A stretch of 33,159 nt of DNA from Echinococcus granulosus. Taxonomy: Eukaryota > Platyhelminthes > Cestoda > Cyclophyllidea > Taeniidae. Shown here in pieces: positions 11,196-23,830 of the stretch. The stretch lies in assembly GCF_000524195.1 (NCBI RefSeq), contig NW_020170633.1, positions 1-33,159 on the forward strand. Reading direction: 5' to 3'. Made by a program: the position numbers and the translations under genes. The notes under the pieces are model-generated. The model was not told where the DNA came from. It saw only the letters and a program-made list of their open reading frames with translations, and made no database searches. Position 1 is the stretch's first letter; every line of letters starts with the position of its first letter.

Positions 11196-12430
11196 GTATG
11201 CACGAATGTAAACGGTTTGGCTGCAAATATAACGGCTTTGCACAAAAAGTTTGGATGGCGTTCATTAGTACCCATTGTGTATAAAATGCAACTAATTGAG
11301 AGGCAGGCATTTTATGGTCGAGGATGTAAGCGATGTATGTTTTGCCATACAGAAATGCTCTACCAAATATTCAGAGTAATTTATTTCCCTAAGCTAAGAA
11401 AAGAAGTGGAATCGGCAATTCGCTGCTTTCCGTGTAATTACTGAATGCCACTGACATCCGAATCTGAAGACTTTTATGACTGCAACTTAGTGTAATGCTT
11501 TCTTTGGTTGTTCAACTTTCGGTTTTAGTAACGAACCACTGGCACCTCGGTCACTATCTCTTTATAAGGCTGTCTGACCTCAGAACCATGCCAGTAGCGC
11601 CCATACCCTTCTTTCCTTCCACAGTACATATTTTACCCTATTATTAGGCATTTTCTTGCCCTCAAGAAAGTCTCGAAATACTGCATTGGAGCATTACCTC
11701 TATGAAGGTTATTGACTGTGATTAAACTATAAGTTTTTGGGCGACCCATTTTCGAAAATTGCCTAAGTGAGGAATCGAAGTAGGTATGAGTCAGACTACT
11801 ATGATATTCTATCTCCCTACCACAATTTCCATCTCCCCAAGAGGATCACATTTGATGCGCAAGAGAAAATAACCCTCACTAACTGCTCTGAAGACAAACT
11901 CGGTCTAAAACAGAAGTAAGCGAACAAATATATTTGTGTTCCACGATTGTGGTAATTTCTGACCGATGGCTCATCAGGTTGGGTAATGGACATGTCATTT
12001 CCCTTGGACAAAAATCCTCCTCATTTATTTAAGCGATTGTTCAAACGTGCCACTTTATAGTCCAAGTAAATAAATACTTAACGCTAATGTGGGACGGATA
12101 ATGTTCGAGCTTTCCAAGTAAGTTTATAGGACCATGCTTTGCCATAAATTTACCGGGATTTTTTCCGATTTATATCAAAGGACTTAGAGGTCTGAAGACG
12201 AGGTTATAAAATAGCTGATGTGGCTAGGGGAGTGTTATGCTATCCATCAACTCGTTCTCACTTAACTAGCTGCCATGCCAAATCTCAGTGGAGGTTTAAA
12301 AGCTGGTAGGACTTTATCCCCTTGAAATTGTTTCTCACTTTACCACTTACTTTCGCTAAACTCTCATGTTCTCATCAGATTGTTCCATATCCAAGAAATT
12401 CTCCCCAAACCTACTACAAATTGACAGCAA
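11195..12430 (+). repeat. Block X, copy 2
   Basis: Same orientation as X1; the offset grows from about 8155 at the left end to about 8385 at the right through small insertions. Shared landmarks run in order from a TTTGGATGGCGTTCA phrase near 11251 to GGTTTAAAAGCTGGTAGGACT near 12293. The right half (about 11750-12200) is also the partner of the inverted copy at 23220-23830. The frame at 11217-11444 changes phase relative to X1 because of a one-base gap near 11250. The minus-strand frame at 11817-12011 has stops upstream where X1 is open. Confidence 0.66.
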
Positions 12431-14160
12431 AAACCTTTTTTGTCTACAAAATTAACAACACCAGACAGACTGGAAGCATTTTTCCATCCGGAATTTCACT
12501 GCCTGTTATTTTTTCATTTTATTCGTTAAATATATGCTGATATATGCATAAAAATTCATAGCCATTTATTTTCCCACAGCCATCTTCTCGAATTCCCGAA
12601 TTATCAGGTGCCAGTGGTGCATTTTAAACTTTGTAAATGAAGGTAGCACTGCGGATGCTTTTAACCAGTCCAATGCTATAAAATTTCATTAAATTGGATC
12701 ACAGTTGTTATTTTTAAAATGAATAGCCCATGCTGTCATGGACGAGAGTTTGTTTAATTCTACTGCATTTATTGGTGCCTTTCGATGAAATGGCACATCC
12801 TACATAGATTTTAGCGTTATGCTAAAACCACTCGTGTGTCTAAAAGATGTACCTACCTTCTGGGGTTTGGAGAAGTGGCTTGGCACTTCAGTAATGCGCT
12901 CACATTCAGTGCGTCCCGACTTCTCCCTTCCCCGAATCCGCAATCCAGGAAGCAGGCTAAACATGAAATGATGAGCACAGGTAGAGCCAATTGCTGTCAT
13001 TATCGGGATAATGCCATATCGAAGTTGGGGTAGTTGATTTCCTCCTCGAACTAAAAACCGATGGCGAATGTGTTCAATGTTTGGTCACATTGTGAATCCA
13101 GGAAAACTAACTGTCAAGGAAGTCCATCCACTACCTCTTCTTCCGCCCTGGAAATAATGCTTACATCAACCTCTTAAATCTGCTCCGCAGTTGTAATTTT
13201 CGCTCTATCCTGACCTAAGTCATAGATAATGGTGCATAAAATAATCAATTGTAATAACACATTCCAAATGCTATAAGAAAATGAGACAAACAACTTGAAT
13301 TGAAAAGTCATCAGATTTTACCTCTGTAGTGTTGTGTGTGTTCAGTTGACTCTTCGTTCCTGTTAGGCATTCATTTGAGGCCCCGATATTGTTCCTCCTC
13401 ATGGCGACATGGACCTCCCAAATATTGCCATTCGTGCCCCACCATTTACTTCATCTGTGCGCCAACAATGTACGTTCCACCCAAGTATTATGCCTTCTTT
13501 TGTCTTCGTCAGGTCCTGAGGAGCAACATCCTTCCCATGTACATAAAGTCAAAAGAAAATCAGAAAACGAATACCTTTAGAAATAGTGTCGATTTCAAAT
13601 CCAATTACTATATAAAGGTCAACAGGATCCCTAAGATGATTAAAAAATATGAAAACGTACAGAAATTGTAAAGAAAATTTGCGTGTCCTCATCAATAGAT
13701 GCTTAAAAGTTAACTAGCCAAAGAATAATATCTGATGATGGGAAAGATATTAAGGCCTTATTGCACGGTTTAATTGATTGTTCTCGCAAAGCTCATCCAC
13801 CAACACCCACTCTTTGACACCACATCAAATCATTCAAGCCTTCTCTAAATCCCTTGTTTCAGATAGTTCGCGGACAATCATTACAACTGATAGATGGCAC
13901 AGAATGCAACGCATGAGAGCAGATGGTGGAGATGGGCACCATGGCAGGTTGAATGAATCTCTATGTGTCTTACCATGATTATGTTAGCACAGTTAGAAAG
14001 TGGCAAAACGTGCCCCTTTAGCCCATGAAAGCCATTTGCTATCCTGAATTTCAAACAAAGAAGAATGCTGACCTCTCACTGACTGCGCAAATGCTCCTTG
14101 CAATAGAAAAATTACTAGAAATTAGGGAATCCTGATAAGAGCCTAATAGCTTAGATGACA
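12430..14160. other. No gene recognised; unassigned sequence
   Basis: Sequence between X2 and the A-tail/Y2 segment. The longest frame, 13336-13671 on the plus strand, is 111 codons and gives a low-complexity peptide rich in Pro, Cys and Tyr with no family I recognise and no second copy in the window. A short stretch near 12850-12880 resembles the reverse complement of about 27975-27995, but too briefly to call. Confidence 0.45.
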
Positions 14161-14640
14161 AAAATATTGTATAGGCAGGACTGGACGATATTTTGAAAAC
14201 GAAGCGGCTATCATGTAGGACCTGGCGGTGTTGGAGGAGAGTTGCTGATTGGTAGGAAGAAGAGCTAAATTAGTTTACAAGACGTAAATTGGCGTCATGT
14301 GATTAAAAGGAGAAACACGGAGATGCTTGGGGCATTTAAAAATAAATTCAAAAAATTAAAAGGTGTTCTAGATTTATTAGCTGCATCAACCGGATTGTGC
14401 AAAAGTTGTTCACATGGACCTTGGATGCTAGGAAGCATCATCACTTGCATTAGAATTTCATTAAAGAGGGAGGATATTTGGCGCCTAGTGTGGAGAAAGC
14501 TGTGATTTATACCACCTGAGGTGGTGGCCACCGTGGATGCAGATCGTAGCCATTCTGTCACCTTGTGTCTTCGTCACTAAAACACCATATCATCCCGTTT
14601 CATTGATGGATATCAACCACATATGGTTTTGGGTTATTAA
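14160..14640 (+). repeat. Block A tail plus block Y, copy 2
   Basis: The first part (to about 14330) resembles the right end of block A, with GAGTTGCTGATTGGTAGGAAG near 14239 matching GCTGATTGGTAAGAAGGAG near 17917 in unit 2. The rest is the direct-orientation partner of the inverted Y at 4140-4480 and continues into G1. So A tail can be followed either by Y, as here and as a remnant in unit 2, or by C, as in units 1 and 3. Confidence 0.62.
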
Positions 14641-16951
14641 AACCTTCTAGTGTAGTAAGTCACCACTGCGATGCAAATGGCATTTTGTGGATACTAATGG
14701 GCAAGCTAACCACCAAAGTTGGGGTGGAAAAAAATAAACAGTAGCTCCTAAGTGGAGGTATGAGGAAAGCTCGGATTTCAGAAGAAATGACAAAAGAGGA
14801 ATCGCGACCCATGCTTTAATAAAACAAATAAGGCTTTAAAATTTTGCTAGATTGACTTCGCTAAACACATGACAAGGAAATAGCCTAATCACGCAAAGCT
14901 CAGCACCCCCAAAGCTTACATAAACCAAAAAATGAGAAGTCTGGAGGATCAACAAGATCTGTTCATTCAAAAACTCCTGGCACCGTGAGATCAATATAGA
15001 TCTCTTGATAGGAGGAAGCAAAATGTCAAACTTTGACTTCATGACAGCTGAAGATAAATTAATCCTTAATTTACTCATTTTTCATGGTTCCTCTGAGCCC
15101 TCATAATAGTCTTTTCCAGTGTATGATAGAAGTAGCGTGACTAAACGACCGCGTTCCTGTAAAAGCAGTTGAAATTGGGGAAAGCTGAGTGTATTTATTG
15201 GTAGTTCAGTTGAGCCGAAAGAAAGCAGTAGGTTTCTTGGTAGTTCTTACTAGAATTTGGTGAGTGGCTGCAACTCAACTGCTGTTATATTTATCCCATA
15301 AAAGTGTGTCAATGGGATTTCGACTGACACCTCTCGTCACGGTGTCTCGGCCTTCTTTTGTAATTCTGCCTACCCCAAAATTTCATCATTTCCCATTTGC
15401 ATTTCCAGGGCAAAATTTGAATGCAAAATAAGGCTAACATGCATTGAAAATGATTTCAGAAGCAACTCCTTGCGATTTTTTATGTGTAATCTTCAATTTT
15501 CCAAATTTCCTAGTTACCTACCTCACAAGGTAATTAATGTAGTGATGGGGTAAGGCAAAATGGATGCAAAGGGAATTTGATGAAGCAGACCATCTGAAAA
15601 ATAGGGTCAAGAGGATTTCTTGCAAAAATTCCTTCGAAACTCGTTGAAATAATTGATGATTGTTATCCCAACTAGACGAAGCTTTTGATCAAGGGTTTTA
15701 CTCAGTATATATAAATTGGTAAGCAGGAACAATTTACACATGGAATCCGGAAAGTCGCTTGAAAATATTTGCATAAATTAAGATCGCTTTAAAGAGAGAA
15801 TTTGCATACCAGGACAAAGTGAAGGTGGCCAATGGCAAATTGATTTAAATGACCCCAAAAATATAGCAACGACACTAGCCAACGCGAGTACTTACGGGTA
15901 AGCAATCCAACTAAAAATTATGTGTTTGATAGATTTACACAAGGACTAAATTAGAAGTTAATTAATTGAAAATACTAGGAAAACAACACTGATCATGAAA
16001 AATGAATTAAATAAAGCCTAAAATTTCATGTCTCAAATTTGCGTTATGCATTGTAGGGGTATTAACAATCTGAATTCCCCAGATTCACTTTAAAGTGAAA
16101 TTTATGCCTCCTTTTGGTTTCTCACTAGACGGAATCAAATGCACAATACAGTGTGCCCCAGCAAATGCTTAGAGACATGGTCACGAATTCTGATCCAAGT
16201 GATCGGTCTACCTAACTACGAAAATCGGATTTACCTAATTCCACCATCTATGTCCCAGCATCAAGCCACTCAACACATCTCGCCGCCATTGCGAAATTCG
16301 TGGAAAACACTTCAAAAGGATTTACACATCGGCCAATTCAAATCAGTATGTTAAACTCTCATCGAGCAAAACCTAGGTTCCTCCCACTTTGTTCCATTCA
16401 TGCTTTTATATGAATCGTAACTGCAAAGTATGTTTGACGCATTCAACGCAAACGGCAGTAGAGAAATTAAGGAAGCTGTATACCATAAGATGGAGGGACC
16501 TGATATTTGCTCATCCATCATTCTGTCCATCTGTTCATCACTATGAGATGCATGTGCAAGTTGATAACCAGTGACATCTTGTTAGTTGTTGCTGGGGTCA
16601 TTAAATAAATTGAGACCGTCTCCAAGGTGACCTAATGGTAAAGTTGAGTGCTCCATCTCAATAATGAGATTCGCTGGAGCGAGGGATACGCATCAAGATG
16701 GTAGTGCAAGTTGGGCCAATGGTAGGGCATTGAGAGTCTGTCCCGCCATGCACACAAGTAGAGTTGGGTGTCAGTGGTGAGTGAAGGGCAGCTCTGTGAC
16801 AGAACTTACTGATTACTGCTGAGGACACGACTCTAAAGATCCTAGAGTCAAATGTCATATTTCGAGACAACCACTTGACCATCATGACAGCCTTCCGTCT
16901 CACCACTGCACACTGCAACCGTTAGCCTCTAAACACACTGCCTTTTAAAGA
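14640..16951 (+). repeat. Block G, copy 1
   Basis: End of unit 1, homologous to 24620-25850 (left half) and 26325-28100 (right two thirds). Anchors: GAAATTGGGG at 15171 (25143 and about 26329), CAAATTGATTTAAATGACC at 15837 (about 26959), GACGCATTCAACGCAAAC at 16437 (27625), and CTCCATCTCAATAATGAGATTCGCTGGAG near 16650 (about 27822). The part matching the 163-codon minus-strand frame of G3 contains an in-frame TAA, a second stop further on, and several length changes. If G3 is an exon, this copy is broken. Confidence 0.7.
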
Positions 16952-17990
16952 TATTTTGTTCTCTGAATGAAATAGTTGACGAAAGAACAGGTGTGTTGCC
17001 AGCTAGTATGTTGGTCTCTAAAAATCATGTCAGTAGGCACAACAAATCGAACTGGGTGTGCCATTGCTTCAAGTTGAAGCCCTTGGTGCTACTAATGCAA
17101 TCAGTGTGATCAACGCAGCCAATAGTGATGGAATCCTAGTCAGGTCAAGATAAAATCCTACTCAGCACTCCTTTGCAAATGAAAGCTCCATAATCATGTA
17201 ACTTTTGCCAAAGCCAAACAAATCACCTCTACATTGAAATGGGCGTAGCCAGATATTATTTGGATGGGACATTTCACGGTAAATTTGGCATTGTCTGAAC
17301 ACAATCACAATCATTCTCACCTCTGCCAACAAGATTTCGCTCTCGTGTGATATTTCATACAGATAGACACCGAACCAATCCCTGATGCTGAGTGATGCCT
17401 ACTTACAGTAAAGAAATCTTGCTTCTCACTTCCTCCTCTTGTGGGTGCGTTGGGACAGCCTTCTGGGTAAAACAATGCGATGGTACACAGGCCGCATTCA
17501 GCACATTAAACGCTTGTCCACCTGTCAAGCCATCCATTTGCCTACTTGTGTTTCTGATTGTTGATTCCCCTCGACTATCCGACTGGCTGGAATATTATCT
17601 TGTCTCCAAAACAAATACAGCAAGTATGAAGATCACTTACTCCTAATAGAGAATAAAACTGATATCATCTTCTACCTGTCTACTCATATTCGGCTCGTTA
17701 TTTAATTTTCCATGCTATTAGTAAAGAGTTCTCTTTTGGCAACAACTCATTTTCCAGTTCCTCCACCTAATACTTCCAATCACAGCAACGGGTACGAATT
17801 GGAGGCCTACTTGGAAAACAAAAACAGCTTACAGTGTATTTCATCAAACCGAGGCGAAGCACCAAACAAAAGTAAAACAGCAAAAATATTACAAATTTAC
17901 AACTGTAGACGCGTAGCTGATTGGTAAGAAGGAGGGCCAAGTGTGGCCACTAGACTTAAATGGTCGCCATGTACAAGGCGATGGGGAAAT
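16952..17990 (+). repeat. Block A, copy 2
   Basis: Marks the start of unit 2. Shares GTTGACGAAAGAACAGGTGT with A3 (GTCAACGAAAAAACAGGTTC), and GTCAGTAGGCA near 17030 with A1. It continues through CACCTGTCAAGCC, a decayed TGAC tract near 17568-17590, GAAGATCACTT near 17629, and TTCATCAAACCGAGG near 17840 (TTCATCAAGCCGAAG in A3). Its right end passes into a Y remnant, not into C. The frames at 17392-17646 and 17712-17927 have no counterpart open in A1 or A3. Confidence 0.7.
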
Positions 17991-18250
17991 ATTTGGAGCA
18001 TTTGAATGTTCATATGCTGTGGAAATTGTGAATGTTCCATTAGTGTATCCGACTATGTGGGCAATGACGAAGAGTTTCCTTTCCAGATGATGGTTATTAA
18101 AAGTGGTTAAATATGTAAGGGGATTCTATTAGAAAGGAATAAGGTCTCATTCCTGAACAAGGCACTCCTTTTTATGGCCAAAAGTTTCAGTTTAACTTGA
18201 GTGAACAGTAGTTACACATTCATTCAACCAAATGGCATCCTTAGGCTGAG
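17990..18250. repeat. Block Y remnant in unit 2
   Basis: Short diverged stretch with GATGGTTATTAAAA near 18088 resembling GGGTTATTAAAACC near 14632 in Y2. The middle of Y, the part open in the other two copies, appears to be deleted here. The last 100 bases are unassigned. Confidence 0.42.
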
Positions 18251-19790
18251 GCCCAATTATCATTTCAGTTTACACTATTCATTCCTAAAGCCTCTAGTTC
18301 AGCTGTACTAACATTTTATATTGAGTTCTTAGGGACGGTGGCAGCCGCTTGATACCCATTCCAAAAGTACAAAAATCTTGATTTCCTAGTCCGCTTATCG
18401 TAACATTAGCTCAGCGGATGCGGCTATTAGTTACGGATAGCAGGGTCAGAGGCAAGAACACCAAAAGAGCTGCCTAACTAGTGCCGTCCTATTCAAATTC
18501 TAATAGCCGCATGTAGTGGACTGGATGCTCTCGAGAACACAAAATGGTTGGATCAGTCTGAAAGGGGATGATAAAATCCCGCCTTTAAAGTAGCTTGTAC
18601 GGAGATTGGTAGATGGCTATGTGTTGTTACAGTAAAATGAGGATGTAATTTCTGTGCCGAGTGATCTTCGAGCTTCTATTCCTTTGCGGTAATTATCTCT
18701 ACTGGATATGAAAGCTGTTGGTGCATTAGTTACCTTGTGTGTAGCTATAACCTCATCACCGGGTGCTGAGAGATTAGGTGTGTGCAAAGGAAACCTGCGA
18801 AAGCCGAGGCGAAATTGCATTCCAGTATGCATTCATTAATTAACCGAGATGATGAGACATTAGCATTTAGACAAGTCCTGCAGATTCAGTCAAACCTGGC
18901 AGATGTCGGCATAATGTCACACTAAATTTTATCCAAAATGGGGCAGATTTTGAAGGGCAAGCTTGTATGGTATTTTGGGGACTAGGAGAGCCTCAGTAAT
19001 TAAAAGTCTTCCTCCGAATTGATAAAGGGTTCCAGACAAGCGTGTGTATGGGTGTCAAGTTAACCGATCCATTGCTAGCTGAACCGTTAAACGTTGCTAG
19101 TCAAAAGATCGGTCTCTGTGCAAATGCCGAAATTCCAGACTCGGGTTAGGCTTCTAACACCAATAAAATTTTTCTCATTTGCATCACGTCTTAACTAGAG
19201 GATGTAGTTCAGTTGAAATGTCTACGTATCATTTTTGGATTCAGTGTTACCCACTTGGACTTTGTTCCATCTCAGCTGACTAATTCAACGGAGGACAATA
19301 ATTTTAAGTACTATAAACACATTTTTTAAGCGAATCTCCTCAGTGATTACTTACAATGCAGTAAGGGAGGTAAAATAAAAGTGGCTATTTAGGCAAAAGG
19401 GCATAATAGAAATTAGCCTTCTGGCTCTAAAAAAGAAACTTCTATTTAAGCATATTTGTGAGCCTTACGATTAAGGGAAAAGTCTCTTTTCTACCAAAAT
19501 ACTACAGGAGCATTTGTGCAAATTTGGGTTTTGATTATTGTTTTCAACCAAGATCATTACTGCTATAGCTGCTGGTTTGATAGCCTCAAAGGGAGTAGTT
19601 AGCTGCACCCACAACATCTCACTACGAAGCTGGATTGGAACGTGTTCAAGCATAGAGACTGCTTCCTGGCATGCAGCCTTTAGGAAGGATCGGCACATAG
19701 ACATGGTAAACCATGCTTTAGACAATAGATGACAATTTCTTAACTACTGCATGTATGGAAAGGACTTTCTCTATCCTCACTCGAGTTTTA
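18250..19790 (+). repeat. Block D, copy 3
   Basis: Most diverged D copy. Landmarks: CAGCTGTACTAACATTTTATATTGAG at 18300, a GGACTGG-type phrase near 18518, and an E-like end near 19620-19770 containing TTCTTAACTACTGCATGTATGG, which matches TTCTTAACTACTACACGCAT in D1. Frames at 19471-19725 (minus) and 19538-19732 (plus) overlap each other and are closed in D1, D2 and D4, so neither is supported. Confidence 0.62.
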
Positions 19791-22480
19791 ACGGAAATAA
19801 TGCTTTAAATTAGAAAGCCAGTGAATTGGTCCGAGAATTGCGCTTGCTGTGAGTAGGGCCAAGACGCAGTTGTCTCTCTGGAAGGCTAACTAACTTTCAC
19901 TTACGGGGATAAAGTAGACATTTAAATGGAGGTAAACAAGGCGAATTTTCTTACGACGACGTGTGAAGTTTCATCACCTAATTCACGCTTAATGGGCATA
20001 CACTGGCCGAGGTACTTGTGAAATCGCCCTAGCAAAAAATGCCTTTTATATTGGTAGTACCCGAGGGACTATAAAGATCATGGATGAAGGAAATGCGGCT
20101 GCATTCAATTTTAGTTATCAACTGGTGGTTACTTTTTAACAGTGAAAATTCACTGTAATTCATGTTTGTCACTCACTGAGGCGGCTGATTAGCGATGTCA
20201 CTAACGTGTGGGGTCCCGGTTTTCCCATCTGGGGTAGACGTCACAAACGCGTGACGTGCTCTCCAGCCACTCACGATGACTAGTCTTTAGAAGTAACCCT
20301 GCGAACCCATTGGTTGAGAGAAAAGGAGGAAAAGGATGTCTGATGTCATAAGTCCGAGGAAAATTATATCACTCAGCTCTCCTATCGTAATGAAATCGGC
20401 CAAATAATCACTGCTGACGGCATTTGAAACAATAAGACATTTGTGTTGTGGTGAGGCCCTGGCAGCAAAGGTGTTAAGTATGCATCCATTTATCACAACG
20501 GTAGACTCCAAATACTACTGAAGTAACATTTGAGAAGCCTTCTCGAACCGCATTAAATCACAAACGAGGATGTCAATTGCTTATTTGATTCCAGTTGTTG
20601 CACTAGCCTGCCCATTTGGGCAAATATTTGGGTCTAAACTAGAGCTGATTAAAGTTCCTGTTATATAAAAGAGGAAACATATTCCTAAGCTGCACTCGGA
20701 CACTAACTGCATCACTTTTTCTTTTTGTACTGAACAAGAACTATGCGTGGTGAAGCAAAACCCTGGGAAACAAATAAGACCTATCATGGAGTGGATCTCT
20801 CAGGTTCGTATACACCTACAGTTGGCATGCCATAATTGAGTGGCTCGTGGTAGGCTCTGAACTCACGTAACAGCAGTACTAAAATCCCTTCTCCAGTCTG
20901 CAGTCGCAAATCACCGACTGTTTGGCGCAACTCCTCTCGACCCCAATATATGTGCACTCTCTGCTTACATCCATTGTTAATGCCAACCCACTTTTGTCCA
21001 CCCAAGAAAATTGCATGTAGTCTGGTAGTGTATGACAGGTGCTTGTTTCGCATGAAGTTGACAGTCGTTTTTTGGACAGGAAAGAGGCGTAATCGTACCC
21101 ATAGTCTGCTTGTCTTCAAAGTTGAAATCAAATACACCATAAACCCCATAAAAAGGGTCCGAAATGATGTATTTCAAAGTTAATTAGTTTTTTTTGTTGT
21201 AACTACTAACTTTATGCAAACCTTCGAACCTGTTATTGTATCCGGCTTTCTTCTCTTTTTTTGTGGCTTAGACCATGTTGATTTGATAAAAGCATTATTA
21301 ATTACGTCCGCTAAGCGAATTTAGCATCACTATGAGACACCATTCAAGTGAGAAAGCCTCCAAAAATTGCTGGTACTAACTACGCAATAATTATGAGCTT
21401 TTAGGTAGGTTTTTGCACAGAAAAAAGCGTTTTTATCTCACTAAACCTGCCAATACTTCGCCTATTTCATGACTTTATGAATGGCACTACTTTGTCACTT
21501 GCTGATTGTAGTAAAATCCAAGTTAAAACTGTTTTTTAAACTAGTATGCTTTTACGCAAAGGAAGGAAATTGAAAGACACCTGTTAGTTCCTATCGATTT
21601 GTAAATGTTAATTTTTTCATCTAAAATAAATCTTCAAAACCGCTAAAACCCCATCAAGGAATTAACCGCTTTTAAAGTCTCGACCACAAGTTGTCTAAAT
21701 CCCGTTAACTTGCTCTAATACTTCTGGTTAATTCTTCCTCCATTTCGATAGCGTTGCTTCCTTTAAAGCCTTTGAGTGGAGTTAGACTGAGCGAGACTGC
21801 TTTTTGCTCCAATTATTTTGTTTCCATCAAGTTTTACCTTCCATGCCAAACCGCATAGACGAAGAAATGGGAATCGTTGTGACTTGGCTCAGATGCTAGT
21901 ATATAGTACGCGAGATGCTATATTTGTTTTGATTTCGTGGTGAATCCCTTGTTTCTAGTGAATGCAATATTACTAAGGAGGGTCTATTCGCAGAGGTTAC
22001 AGTTGCCTACTAGTTGTGCTTCAACCTTGAGTTAATACTGCTGCCTCTACTGCTGGACGCATGGAGCACATTGTCCTAATTTAAGGCATTAAGTTCTTCG
22101 ACTTAAAGCCATTTCCTCCAGTAGCGCAGCAGTGAGGGGTATGCTCGATTTACTGCTACTGACCAATTCAATCGGGGCAGGACATATTTCTGAAGGCCAG
22201 TGCCAACAGAATGCGGTGGTGGGAGTGTTGGGGTGGGAGGATTACAATGGTGGGCAAGTTGGTGACTCGAGGTATGGCACTTGTAATTTGCCATTTCGAT
22301 GTCGTGTCTTCAGTGCTCTATCGCTCACACCCGACGCCCATCGCTACTTCTGGGATTGGTAGAGCAGGTGTACAATACACTACCGTTGACCGAAATTTAA
22401 CTGTTGACTTAATGTGCACCACTCACTCTAACGAATCCCAACAGACCAAACTTTACTGGGACAGGAAATGTCTTACCGAA
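19790..22480 (+). repeat. Block F, copy 2
   Basis: Carries all F anchors in order. The 121-codon minus-strand frame at 20784-21149 gives a peptide partly similar to the minus-strand frame at 7321-7578 of F1, starting LGGQK.VGI. A one-base length difference between the copies (71 against 72 bases) just downstream puts the rest out of phase. Near its right end an added G-rich stretch (about 22205-22265) has no partner in F1. The 114-codon plus-strand frame at 22211-22555 begins in that stretch and is out of phase with F1. Confidence 0.66.
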
Positions 22481-23220
22481 ATAGAGAAGACGGGGGAGAC
22501 ACTTGCACACGCCCTGGGTCATGCTGCAGAGTGGAAGTATAAAGGTGGCCCTTAAGTGTTTGCGTAGATAAAACAAAGAGCAAAACAAGGATGCAGTGCA
22601 ATTCAAACGACTACCGTTAAGTTTACTTATTTCAATTATTGGTATTTATTATTAAAACATATTCAAAATTTGAACAGAGGCAGTTAATGTCAACATAATT
22701 TGCATAGTAGAGATAGTGAAAGAGCTTGCACTTCCATTTGCCTTAAAGGTGCTAATAAGCTGCAATAGAATTTGGATATACACTTTCTGCCGAAACATTC
22801 ATCTCCCCCAAAATCAACTACCCTACTTTCCAAGCTGTATCATTCCGATGATCACTGCAACAGACACCAACTCTGCTCGTCAATTCAAGTCTGGCTTGCT
22901 AACTGACGTGCTGATTCAGAAAGGGAGGAAGTCGAGACGGCACTGAAGGCTAGCGCGATATCCAAATGTCGAGCGATTTTTTCTCGAAATCCTCAATGCT
23001 GAAAATAATTCGCGCCGACATGAAAAGTTTCGGTATACCGCAAAATCTCACTCATGAAGAAAGTGAAGTCCCGTAAGAAGTTACTAGTTAGAAATGCAAA
23101 ATGCACATAGTCTTGATGAAAACAGCAGGCAGTATCCAGTTATGGTCTCATCTATTAAACATGCTATCTAAATTGAAGAAATCGCCCCATCAAGGTTAGG
23201 GAGAAAAGGATTCGTAAAAA
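22480..23220. other. No gene recognised; unassigned sequence
   Basis: Stretch between F2 and the inverted X3. The 76-codon frame at 22716-22946 has no partner in the window and no family I recognise. I see no RNA gene or simple repeat here. Confidence 0.45.
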
Positions 23221-23830
23221 GAAACAGTACAATGTTTGCTCCCGATAAGACAGGATGTAGAGGAGATAATGATGATAGTAAACCAAGTAAAAATAAGTTG
23301 TTAAATGGCAAACTCTACTGCAACCCCATCAACTACTTTCCGATTTCATCTTCAGACATTAGAGTCCCTTTGTTTGCAATGAGTAGAAATTACGCTTGAT
23401 TTATGACAAAACGTAAATCCATAAAACTTAATTGAAAAGCTCACACCATAGCCTTTTAATTTTAGCATTAATTATTTATTTAACTGGACTGTAAAGTGGC
23501 ACGTTTCAACGACCGGTTGAGTGGTTGAGGTGGATTTATGTCCGAGGGAAACAACATGCCCATTAGGCCTGAAGCTGAGCCAATTGTTGTAAGCTGTTGC
23601 AATGTAGAGTCGAGGAGTAAAAAACAACTTTATTCGTTTAATTTTGTTCAAGATAATCTTCCCCTTCTGCGCGATTGACAAGTGATTTTGTCCCTGTGTA
23701 TTTAATGTGCCCCCTTCCACTTAGGGATGTGGGAATTGTGATAAGGAAAGGAATGTCAAGTGGTCTAACTCAAACCTACCTTCTATTTTCATTTATGCCT
23801 GAGAGAATTGGATCTTTTTTTATTTTGTTT
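23220..23830 (-). repeat. Block X, copy 3 (inverted)
   Basis: Matches the reverse complement of about 11750-12300 in X2 and of about 3480-3850 in X1. Clearest anchors, written on the plus strand: ATCTTCAGACATTAGAGTC near 23347, GGACTGTAAAGTGGCACGTTT at 23486, and AATGTCAAGTGGTCTAACTC at 23752. The first two correspond to CGTCTTCAGACCTCTAAGTC and GGACTATAAAGTGGCACGTT on the minus strand of X2. It is the only X copy in unit 2 and its orientation is opposite to both unit 1 copies. Confidence 0.7.

Larger units (their letters stand above)
1..16951 (+). repeat. Macro-repeat unit 1 (about 16.95 kb)
   Basis: First and longest unit of the tandem array. It begins at or before the window start and ends where block A recurs at about 16952. 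Block order is A1, C1, D1, X1, inverted Y1, D2, F1, unassigned sequence, X2, unassigned sequence, A-tail/Y2, G1. It is about 5.8 kb longer than unit 2. The excess comes mainly from an inserted stretch at 3040-4545 and a second D block at 4545-6290, plus extra sequence between F1 and G1. Boundaries come from reading recurring phrases by eye, so each edge may be off by tens of bases. The segment homologies are clear; treating this as one unit is an inference from block order. Confidence 0.72.

Noticed and set aside
13336..13671. 111-codon plus-strand frame in unassigned sequence of unit 1
   Set aside because: No second copy in the window, no recognisable domain, and a length expected by chance in this much sequence.
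20784..21149. 121-codon minus-strand frame in F2 with an LGGQK.VGI start similar to the frame at 7321-7578
   Set aside because: A one-base length difference between the copies shifts the phase shortly after the shared start, and F3 has stops. No conserved protein is kept.
22211..22555. 114-codon plus-strand frame at the end of F2
   Set aside because: It begins in a G-rich stretch missing from F1, and the aligned part of F1 (about 9600-9760) has a stop in the matching phase. No recognised family.
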